A stretch of DNA of 64,000 nt, taken from assembly GCA_022510845.1 (NCBI GenBank), contig JAFLSR010000005.1, forward strand, positions 27,756 through 91,755. The letters run 5' to 3'. A model generated the notes under the pieces. That model worked only from the letters and a program-made list of their open reading frames with translations, was not told where the DNA came from and did no database searches. The stretch comes from Treponema sp. (GTDB lineage Bacteria > Spirochaetota > Spirochaetia > Treponematales > Treponemataceae). Position 1 is the stretch's first letter. Each line of letters begins with the position of its first letter. Position numbers and translations under genes: made by a program. Positions 57,958 to 64,000 of the stretch are shown piece after piece.

Positions 57958-58254
57958 ATGAAAGAATTGACAAGTTCACAAAGAAAAGTTTTGAGCGCGG
58001 CGGCAAGCAAATTGAGCGCGCTTGTGATAATTGGGCAGAACGGGCTTTCTGAAGGCATCGTAAAAAAATGCGCCGAATGTCTCGAAAATCACGAATTGGT
58101 CAAAATCAAATTCAATGAATTCAAGGACGAAAAAAAATCCCTCGCAGAAGAACTGTGTCAAAAAAGCGGCGCGGCATTGGTGCGAATCATCGGAAACACT
58201 GCGATTTTGTACAAAGAGTCAAGCGACGAAAAAAAGCAAAAACATCTAATCTAG
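57958..58254 (+). CDS. yhbY: YhbY-family (CRM domain) RNA-binding protein
   Basis: A 98-residue small CRM-domain protein associated with pre-50S ribosomes. The GxxG RNA-binding loop is LVIIGQNGLSEGIVKKCAEC. NHELVKIKFNEFKDEKKSLA and GAALVRIIGNTAILYKES are the usual strands. AAAGGAAG precedes ATG 57958. The ~135-bp region before it has short inverted repeats (TGGAAATTGAAATTTCC, 57911-57927) but no clear double-hairpin. Confidence 0.92.
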   Translation: MKELTSSQRKVLSAAASKLSALVIIGQNGLSEGIVKKCAECLENHELVKIKFNEFKDEKKSLAEELCQKSGAALVRIIGNTAILYKESSDEKKQKHLI

Positions 58255-58309
58255 TTTCATACGCGATTGGTATAAATATATCTTATAATGAGTATGTGTG
58301 TTCAAACAA

Positions 58310-58339
58310 AATATACCCCATACCGGTATAGAGTATATT
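58310..58339. repeat. TACCCCATACC palindrome, copy 3
   Basis: A 30-bp imperfect palindrome, AATATACCCCATACC (58310-58324) and GGTATAGAGTATATT (58325-58339). No T-run follows, so unlike copy 1 this is not a convincing terminator. It lies 36 bp before the amylase -35. Confidence 0.6.
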
Positions 58340-58374
58340 CACTATTACATATCAACTATTAACTAATGTTTCTC

Positions 58375-58403
58375 TTGGCACGAAAATAAAATTGCGATAC
58401 AAT
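58375..58403 (+). promoter_or_regulatory. Predicted leaderless promoter of the GH13 gene
   Basis: TTGGCA (58375-58380, 5 of 6), 17-bp spacer, TACAAT (58398-58403), then 7 nt to ATG 58411. Confidence 0.68.
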
Positions 58404-58410
58404 TCTTTGT

Positions 58411-59976
58411 ATGAAGGCTTTTTCAAAAGAGAATTATAGTTTTTTGTTTTCCGCAATTTTCCTCGCTTCGATTTTTTCTTGCGCTGAAAATCAAGGTCTA
58501 AAAATTGTAAAGCCGCAGCAAGGCGTTTACTATTGTATTTTCGTGCGCTCATTTGCAGATTCAAACGGAGACGGAATCGGCGACTTGAATGGCATCGCGT
58601 CAAAATTGGATTATTTGGAAAATCTTGGCGTAAGCGGGATTTGGCTTTTGCCTATTTTTCCTTCGCATTCTTATCACGGCTACGATGTTGACGATTACTA
58701 CAATGTTAACGGAGAATACGGAACGATTTCCGATTTGGAAAATCTTTGCGCGAAATGCGCCGAACGCGGAATCTCTGTGATTTTGGATTTGCCGCTGAAT
58801 CATTCTTCGGTTCACAACGAATGGTTTTTGCAATCAGTCGATGAGCGCAATCCAAAACATTCTTGGTATCGCTGGGCGAACGCGCAAAATTCTGACATAA
58901 ATTTCGATGCGTCAATTTGGCAGCACAAAGTTTGGAACAGGCGCGGCGAAAAATTTTACAGCGGGCTTTACTATGGCGGAATGCCGGATTTCAATCACGA
59001 CAATCCCGAAGTGCGCGATGAATTCAAACGCATAATAAAATTTTGGCTTGAAAAAGGCGTGTCTGGATTTCGTTTTGACGCGGCAGGACAAATTTATAAT
59101 TCGCTGAAACTTCCTGTAAGCGTAAAAGACGGGCAAGAACGCGCGGTGAATTTTTGGAATGAAATTTGCTCATATACAAAATCCGTCAAAAGCGATGCTT
59201 TTATGGTTGGCGAAGTTTGGGAATCGAACGGAATCCGCGCCGAATATATGCGCGCGCTTCCTTCCACTTTTCATTTTGATTTGGGAGGAAAAATAATCAA
59301 CGCCATAAAAAATTCTGACGGCGCGAACAATTCGATTGCGGCGGGGCTTTTCAATGATTACGAGTTATATGCGCAAAAAAATCCAAACTTCATTGACGCG
59401 CCATTTTTGACGAATCACGATCAAAATCGTTGGCCGCTTCAATTCAAGAATGACGAGCGTTGCGTCAAACTTGCCGCCGCGATGTATTTGTTTTTGCCGG
59501 GAATTCCGTTTGTTTACTACGGCGAGGAAATCGCGATGAATGGTGCAAAGCCCGACGAGCAAATTCGAACGCCTTTCATTTGGTCGAAAAAATCATCGGA
59601 AAAAATGCAGACGAATTGGATTGACTCAAAATACAACGCGAACACAAAGGGCGCGGACGAGCAACTCAAGGACAAAAATTCAGTCTTGAATTTTTACAAG
59701 GACGCGATTCATTTTAGGAATGCGAATGAAATTTTTTCACGCGGAAAATTTTCCCCTTACGAAACAAAAAATTCGAAAATCACTTCATGGACTTTGGAAG
59801 ACGGCGAAAAGAAAATTTTCGCGTTTTTCAATTTGGCAGACGAAGCGCAAAAAGTCGTTGTGCCAGAACAGGGCGAAGGTTTCAAAATTCTTTTTTCGTC
59901 AGATTCGCGCGATTCAAAAATTCGCGAAAATGAAATTTCGCTCGCTCCGAAGAGCGTGGTGATTTTCGGAAATTGA
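58411..59976 (+). CDS. GH13 alpha-amylase-family lipoprotein
   Basis: A 521-residue extracellular or periplasmic lipoprotein. The signal ends LASIFSC (lipobox). The (beta/alpha)8 barrel begins VYYCIFVRSFADSNGDGIGD, with a DxNxDGxGD calcium-like motif. Conserved regions: VILDLPLNHSS (I), SGFRFDAAGQIY (II, catalytic Asp), FMVGEVWES (III, catalytic Glu) and FLTNHDQNR (IV). It probably acts on alpha-1,4-glucan oligosaccharides. A beta-sandwich C-domain closes it. Leaderless promoter upstream. It is alone between yhbY and ppk2. Confidence 0.93.
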   Translation: MKAFSKENYSFLFSAIFLASIFSCAENQGLKIVKPQQGVYYCIFVRSFADSNGDGIGDLNGIASKLDYLENLGVSGIWLLPIFPSHSYHGYDVDDYYNVNGEYGTISDLENLCAKCAERGISVILDLPLNHSSVHNEWFLQSVDERNPKHSWYRWANAQNSDINFDASIWQHKVWNRRGEKFYSGLYYGGMPDFNHDNPEVRDEFKRIIKFWLEKGVSGFRFDAAGQIYNSLKLPVSVKDGQERAVNFWNEICSYTKSVKSDAFMVGEVWESNGIRAEYMRALPSTFHFDLGGKIINAIKNSDGANNSIAAGLFNDYELYAQKNPNFIDAPFLTNHDQNRWPLQFKNDERCVKLAAAMYLFLPGIPFVYYGEEIAMNGAKPDEQIRTPFIWSKKSSEKMQTNWIDSKYNANTKGADEQLKDKNSVLNFYKDAIHFRNANEIFSRGKFSPYETKNSKITSWTLEDGEKKIFAFFNLADEAQKVVVPEQGEGFKILFSSDSRDSKIRENEISLAPKSVVIFGN

Positions 59977-60119
59977 ATTTTTTGTGGCGCAGATTTCCTT
60001 TCGTGAAAACGTGCCTCGATTTTAATTTCGATACGCGAAAACAAAAACTTGCTTTTTCAAAATTTCTGTGTTAAAATTTGATTTGCCTGTAAAGGCAAAT
60101 TTCGCATTCGGAGAAAATA

Positions 60120-60986
60120 ATGAAGTTGGAAAAATATCGGTTTGACGGAAGCGAAAAAATCGACTTGAAAAAAGTTCGCTACGATTTTGATGAAATTCAA
60201 AAAAAGAAATCCGCGCTCATAAAACAGATGGAAAAAAATATGGAAGAAGTGGCGGAACTTCAAGGCAGGCTTTATGCCGAAGGCCGCGAGGCGATTTTGA
60301 TTTGCCTTCAGGCTTTGGATGCCGCCGGAAAGGACAGCGTAGTGAAGCACGTTTTTTCTAGCATCAATCCGCAGGGTATCGATGTGCACAGTTTCAAATC
60401 TCCGAACTCGGACGAAGCGATGCACGATTTTTTGTGGCGTTATCACAAGCGGCTTCCTCCGCGCGGCAAAATGTGCATTTTCAACCGCTCGTATTATGAA
60501 GAAGTTTTGGTCGTGAAAGTGCATGAATTTTGGAAAGACTACAATATGCCAAAACGCACGGTGAACAAGGACTACATAAAAAATCGCTACAAGGACATTC
60601 GCCACTGGGAAGAATATCTTTACGGAAATTCTTTTCGCGTGATAAAAATTTTTTTGAACCTTTCCAAAGAAGAACAGAAGCGGCGTTTTTTGGAACGAAT
60701 AAATCGCGAAGAAAAGAATTGGAAGTTCAGCGCGAACGACATAAAAGAACGCGCATTTTTCAACGACTACCGCGCGGCGTTCGAGGATGCCATCAACGCC
60801 ACCAGCACGAAGGAATGTCCGTGGTACGTTCTGCCTGCCGACAAAAAATGGTATACGCGCTATCTCGTTTCGGAAATTCTGGTGAACACGTTGCGCGACA
60901 TAAAACCGCAATTTCCCAAACTTGACGGCGATTCGAAAAAACGGCTTGATGAGTGCAGGGCGGCTCTGGAAAATGAAGGCGCATAA
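60120..60986 (+). CDS. ppk2: Polyphosphate kinase 2 (polyphosphate:nucleotide phosphotransferase)
   Basis: A 288-residue single-domain PPK2. The Walker A loop is CLQALDAAGKDSVVKHVFSS, the Walker B region is KMCIFNRSYYEEVLVVKVHE, and the lid ends with KIFLNLSKEEQKRRFLERIN. It transfers phosphate between polyphosphate and nucleotides (NDP/NMP); the class is not certain. GGAG lies 7 bp before the ATG. The 3' end overlaps apbE by 14 bp. Confidence 0.93.
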   Translation: MKLEKYRFDGSEKIDLKKVRYDFDEIQKKKSALIKQMEKNMEEVAELQGRLYAEGREAILICLQALDAAGKDSVVKHVFSSINPQGIDVHSFKSPNSDEAMHDFLWRYHKRLPPRGKMCIFNRSYYEEVLVVKVHEFWKDYNMPKRTVNKDYIKNRYKDIRHWEEYLYGNSFRVIKIFLNLSKEEQKRRFLERINREEKNWKFSANDIKERAFFNDYRAAFEDAINATSTKECPWYVLPADKKWYTRYLVSEILVNTLRDIKPQFPKLDGDSKKRLDECRAALENEGA

Positions 60987-62025
60987 ATCGCGCGGACGCA
61001 CGCCCATATTTCTCGTCTCCGCAATTTTTTTCGCGTGTACATTGAGCGGCTGTTTTCAAAAACGCGCGTCCGCGTCTGCCCAGTCGCAGTTTATTTTCAA
61101 CACGATTTGCCAAGTCAATTTATACGAAGATTCAACTGACGAACTCTATTCGATAATTTTTTCGCGCCTGCGCCAAATCGAAAATATTTTCAACAGCCAT
61201 TCCCCCTCCTCGGAAATTTCGCGCGTAAACGAAAATGCCGCAGAAAGCGCGGTGGAAGTGAGCGAAGATTTTTTCATCGTGCTCAAAACCGCGCTCAATT
61301 TTTGCACGCTTTCCGGCGGCGCGTTCGATGTTACCGTTGGACCGCTTGTAAAACTTTGGAATGTTACGGGCGAAAATCCGCGCGTGCCAAGTGACGAAGA
61401 ACTTAAGCGCGTGATGTCGATTGTCGGCTACAAAAATGTGATTCTTTCCGAAAACGAAGGAAAGCCCACCGTGCGCTTTGCCCGAAAAGGCGTGCAACTT
61501 GATTTTGGCGCGATTGCGAAAGGCTTTGCCGCAGACGAAGTGGAAAAAATTCTGCGTGAAAAAAAAGTGCGCCGCGCAGTGATTTCTTTGGGCGGAAACG
61601 TCTATGTTCACGGAAAAAAATCTCGCAGCGAAAAATGGAGTTGCGGCATAAGAAATCCGTTTGGCGAAGGAAACGCAGCAACACTTTTTTTGAATGACAC
61701 TTCGATAGTGACAAGCGGGGGGTACGAACGTTTCTTTGAAAAAGACGGCGAATTGTACAGCCACATTCTAAATCCTGCGACAGGCTTTCCCGTGCGCACG
61801 GACATCGTGAGCGTTACGATAGTCTGCCCGAACAGCATGGCAGCCGACGCGCTCAGCACAAGCATTTTCGTGAGCGGCTTGGAAAGCATAGCGCAGTTCG
61901 CGCAAAGCTCGCTCTGCCCGGATTTCGGATGCATCGTAATCGACAAGGACGGCACGATTTATGCGACGCGCAATGTGGAGGGGGCTTTGCTTTTTCCGAA
62001 AGAGAAAAAAATTGAATGGCTCTGA
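60973..62025 (+). CDS. apbE: FAD:protein FMN transferase ApbE (lipoprotein)
   Basis: A 350-residue periplasmic flavinylating enzyme. Its lipobox is TLSGC (near residue 27). GGAFDVTVGPLVKLWNVTGE, LDFGAIAKGFAADEVEKILR and AVISLGGNVYVHGKKSR are family motifs. MAADALSTSIFVSGLE carries the C-terminal metal/FAD-binding Asp and Thr/Ser. It attaches FMN to proteins such as Rnf/Nqr subunits or other flavoproteins, none encoded here. Start 60973 is inside ppk2 (14-bp overlap) and gives the signal sequence. Confidence 0.93.
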   Translation: MKAHKSRGRTPIFLVSAIFFACTLSGCFQKRASASAQSQFIFNTICQVNLYEDSTDELYSIIFSRLRQIENIFNSHSPSSEISRVNENAAESAVEVSEDFFIVLKTALNFCTLSGGAFDVTVGPLVKLWNVTGENPRVPSDEELKRVMSIVGYKNVILSENEGKPTVRFARKGVQLDFGAIAKGFAADEVEKILREKKVRRAVISLGGNVYVHGKKSRSEKWSCGIRNPFGEGNAATLFLNDTSIVTSGGYERFFEKDGELYSHILNPATGFPVRTDIVSVTIVCPNSMAADALSTSIFVSGLESIAQFAQSSLCPDFGCIVIDKDGTIYATRNVEGALLFPKEKKIEWL

Positions 62026-62105
62026 ATTTTTGACGGTTCAAAAGTTGTAGATTTTAAACCATTAAAAAAATTGCGCCCCCCCCATCCATCAAAAAATCGC
62101 ACGAA

Positions 62106-62612
62106 TCAAATTCGCTTTTCAATTTGTTCCAACGCGCATTTGAGTTCGGTTCCGTCCGCAAACTGAATTTGGATTTTCTTTGAATCGGCAAGTTCCATTT
62201 GCAAAATCAAATTTTTAGGAATCGCGTTAATATTCACTGCGTTTTCTACGGATTTGATTTTCGTGTATAGAATGAACTCGCCGCTTCCGATTATGCCGTT
62301 TTCGTAAATCCCATTGTTCACATTGCAGGCATCGTCGCGGCACGAAATGAAAATGGCGAGCGCGCAAATCGCGCAAATCAAAATCACAAAAAACGCGCTG
62401 TAGTTCACCAAAAGCGCGAATACAAGCACCAGCGGAATCGCAATCCAAAGCGCGCGCGTTTTGCGTTTTGAAGGGGAAGCGGTTTTTAGAATGAGCGCGC
62501 CTGCCGTGGCACGAATTTTTGTGCGACGATTTTTTTGCGTTGCGAGCATCACGATATAAAAAATCAATGTCGCGCCGAAAACTGCCAATTCAATTATAAA
62601 ATTTCTATTCAT
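62106..62612 (-). CDS. Small membrane protein of unknown function
   Basis: A 168-residue protein. One span is near residues 5-24 and a hydrophobic pair near 55-90 (WIAIPLVLVFALLVNYSAFF; ILICAICALAIFISC). The C-terminal soluble part (GIYENGIIGSGEFILYTKIK; NLILQMELADSKKIQIQFAD) resembles bacterial membrane proteins of the DUF5673/PH-like kind, where GIYENGI-W-I motifs recur; this is tentative. CGGAAG precedes ATG 62612. It converges with apbE; the gap contains a run of eight C. Confidence 0.65.
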   Translation of the reverse strand: MNRNFIIELAVFGATLIFYIVMLATQKNRRTKIRATAGALILKTASPSKRKTRALWIAIPLVLVFALLVNYSAFFVILICAICALAIFISCRDDACNVNNGIYENGIIGSGEFILYTKIKSVENAVNINAIPKNLILQMELADSKKIQIQFADGTELKCALEQIEKRI

Positions 62613-62857
62613 TTTTATCTTCCGCCGATGCAAGTTGATGTAAATCAAATTCCTGCAAAATCAAAATCATCGAAAAAAAATTGCGCACGATTTGGGCGCG
62701 TTCCGATTTTGGCTAAAAGTTCAAGCATCAAAAAACTTTTTAAAAAATATTTTTGCGTCCTTGCACAATTCATTTTTCCACCGGAGCTGAATTTTAAAAT
62801 CATAGTTGTATTACTCACAGTAGAAGAATGAAAAACGCGCCCAACCATTCTATGGCT

Positions 62858-63562
62858 TTAGTTTTCTCTTCTTAATCGATGTTGCTTTGCCAAAACCAAC
62901 GCCGCGATTCCGAATGCGAGCGCGAGCAAAAGCATATTGCCTTGCGGAAAAATTCCCTGGCGTTCCAAAAAGGCTGCGAGCACTGCCGCGGCTATTCCTA
63001 TTGTGGGTGGAACAAAATCTTTGGAAGACGAAACCTGTTCCACCAAAATCACCGCGAACAAAGCCGTGAGCGCGAAGTCCACTCCATCGAGCGAAATTTT
63101 AATGAGGCTTCCTGCAACGGCTCCTATAGTCGCGCCCAAATTCCAATAAAAATAGTCGAGCGCGGCAATCGTTCCGTAGAATGGACCTGGTTTCATTCCC
63201 TTTGGCACATCGACCGAACACAAGACCGCGTAAGTTTCATCGGTGAGAGCGAAAATCAAAAACGGCTTCCATCGCCCTGTGTCCTTGAATTTTGTAATCA
63301 GCGAAAGTCCGTAAAAGATGTGGCGAATTCCGACCAAAGCCTGAATCACCATAATCGAAGCGAGGTTCGCGCCGGCTGCGAACATTCCGATGGCGATGTA
63401 TTGCCCTGTGCCCGTGTACATCACAAGCGACATCAAAAGCGCTATGTACCAAGCGTAGCCCGCGTTCGTGACCATGAGTCCGAACGGAATCCCAATCGAA
63501 ATGTATCCGAAAAAAATCGGCAAGGTGAGTTTCAATATTTTAAAAAAAACAGACTTGTTCAT
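62858..63562 (-). CDS. azlC: AzlC-family branched-chain amino acid exporter subunit
   Basis: A 234-residue inner-membrane protein with about six spans. TLPIFFGYISIGIPFGLMVT, MSLVMYTGTGQYIAIGMFAA and ALVGIRHIFYGLSLITKFKD are strong AzlC features. AzlC works with the small AzlD protein to export leucine-type amino acids; no azlD-like frame is seen downstream (62613-62857). The start at 63562 is set by alignment with the family. No strong Shine-Dalgarno; a double-hairpin element (63579-63650) lies immediately upstream in sense orientation. Confidence 0.92.
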   Translation of the reverse strand: MNKSVFFKILKLTLPIFFGYISIGIPFGLMVTNAGYAWYIALLMSLVMYTGTGQYIAIGMFAAGANLASIMVIQALVGIRHIFYGLSLITKFKDTGRWKPFLIFALTDETYAVLCSVDVPKGMKPGPFYGTIAALDYFYWNLGATIGAVAGSLIKISLDGVDFALTALFAVILVEQVSSSKDFVPPTIGIAAAVLAAFLERQGIFPQGNMLLLALAFGIAALVLAKQHRLRREN

Positions 63563-63578
63563 AAATATCCATTTAAAT

Positions 63579-63650
63579 TTCATACAGCGAAAAAAGTTTC
63601 AATTTTCTTCGCTGCATGAAACGCAGTTTCGTAATGCAATAAGAAACGGC
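63579..63650 (-). repeat. Double-hairpin element in the azlC leader
   Basis: On the minus strand: stem b GCCGTTTC/GAAACTGC (63643-63650 and 63623-63630) with the 12-nt loop TTATTGCATTAC, then stem c with TTTCATGCAGCGAAGAA pairing with the ...TTCGCTGTATGAAA side (about 63579-63620, few mismatches). It ends about 17 bp before the start codon. Confidence 0.72.
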
Positions 63651-63753
63651 TGTAAAACACCCCAGTTTTGCGGAAATGCTGCCGCGATTTTCTGCGCAAT
63701 TATATCACAAATCATCGAAAATATCCAGTGCCCGTGAGAACACATCGTCATGC

Positions 63754-63782
63754 TTGAAATAAAACTCAATTTGATATATAAT
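63754..63782 (+). promoter_or_regulatory. Promoter upstream of ilvD
   Basis: TTGAAA (63754-63759), 17-bp spacer, TATAAT (63777-63782). It gives a ~140-nt leader before ATG 63928. Confidence 0.65.
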
Positions 63783-63927
63783 TGTATGAATCAACAAACT
63801 CCGCCGCAGTTGTCGGCGTATGTTCTCATAAAATGTTGCGGTCGGGTTTTATGCACTTTGTTGCGATGCAGAGCGTCGGTGTATGAAATCCTCCGCACGA
63901 ATCAAATCTTCTTTTCAAGAGGCAATT

Positions 63928-64000
63928 ATGTCTGAAACAAATTCCAAAAAATCTGACAACGCAATCAAAGGAACGGCGCGCGCTCCGCACCGCTCGCTTT
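63928..64000 (+). CDS. ilvD: Start of dihydroxy-acid dehydratase IlvD (partial, runs off the edge)
   Basis: The visible 24 residues are MSETNSKKSDNAIKGTARAP then HRSL. IlvD proteins begin SDxxxxGxxRAPHRSL, so this match is good, though short. The enzyme dehydrates dihydroxyacids in valine and isoleucine synthesis. AAGAGG precedes the ATG, and TTGAAA-N17-TATAAT lies ~140 bp upstream. It makes branched-chain amino acid synthesis a shared theme with ilvB at 28159. Confidence 0.75.
   Translation, partial: MSETNSKKSDNAIKGTARAPHRSL

Larger units (their letters stand above)
63563..63927. other. Intergenic region between azlC and ilvD
   Basis: No gene. It holds the double-hairpin element (63579-63650), about 100 bp with no recognised signal, the ilvD promoter (63754-63782) and a leader of about 140 nt with the short stem TGCA...TGCA (63849-63867). 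Confidence 0.5.

Noticed and set aside
62077..62084. Run of eight C as a phase-variation tract
   Set aside because: It lies between converging genes, outside any reading frame and promoter, so slippage would have no evident effect.

Overview
The window looks like chromosome of a spirochaete of the genus Treponema, most likely a commensal gut or rumen type. This is inferred from gene content and style: a CBS/DRTGG family II pyrophosphatase, an archaeal-type UMP kinase, two-centre superoxide reductase, BspA-like leucine-rich repeat protein, many small secreted proteins and lipoproteins, an outer-membrane omptin, and A+T-rich intergenic DNA. No species is claimed. There is no phage, insertion sequence, CRISPR array or rRNA. 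Five tRNA genes are scattered (Asp-GTC, Pro-CGG, Ile2-CAT, Val-GAC, Leu-TAA) and none encodes its 3' CCA.

Layout. 1-4.2 kb: the end of a probable substrate-binding protein, then livHMGF for branched-chain amino acid uptake. 4.3-7.3 kb: ECF sigma, anti-sigma and a TIG/transglutaminase-like protein with overlapping ends. 7.5-17.3 kb: pyrH, a glucosaminidase-like lipoprotein, radC, tRNAs, recQ, an exported flavodoxin, a methyltransferase, rel, a ybaK-like deacylase and small secreted proteins. 18.4-25.5 kb: an efflux operon (double TetR regulator, TolC, membrane-fusion protein, RND pump, PG0541-like protein) behind a clear promoter-operator. 25.6-28 kb: superoxide reductase, rsmE and a NYN-LOTUS protein. 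28.1-33.7 kb: ilvB, argH and a polar amino acid ABC importer. 33.8-38 kb: tRNA-Val, yajC-secD-secF-ispH. 38-45 kb: paralogous secreted proteins, a DtxR/MntR-type regulator, a large LRR protein with charged repeats and a truncated AMP-binding protein. 45-55 kb: tatD, tRNA-Leu, serA, a rhomboid-like pseudoprotease, ACT protein, pyrophosphatase, cytidylate-kinase-like protein, omptin, pseudouridine synthase and phosphohexomutase. 55-64 kb: TetR and GH16 glucanase diverging from a KDG-type sugar kinase, yhbY, GH13 amylase, ppk2, apbE, azlC and the start of ilvD.

Themes. Branched-chain amino acid handling recurs (livHMGF, ilvB, azlC, ilvD), with serine and arginine synthesis genes and a second amino acid importer. 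Glucan breakdown (GH16, GH13) sits with sugar phosphate genes.

The most unusual signals lie between genes. (1) A modular double-hairpin element occurs at least six times. It has an 8-bp stem closing a 12-nt loop, then a long second stem whose sequence differs between copies but stays self-complementary. It often lies in sense just upstream of a gene (pyrH, ilvB, a DtxR-type gene, azlC and, degenerate, serA). (2) About ten genes have a -35/N17/-10 promoter whose -10 ends only 6-8 nt (once 10) before the start codon and no Shine-Dalgarno, which predicts leaderless mRNAs. (3) Two further dispersed repeat families occur: TTTGCGGAAA hairpin clusters and a 30-bp TACCCCATACC palindrome.
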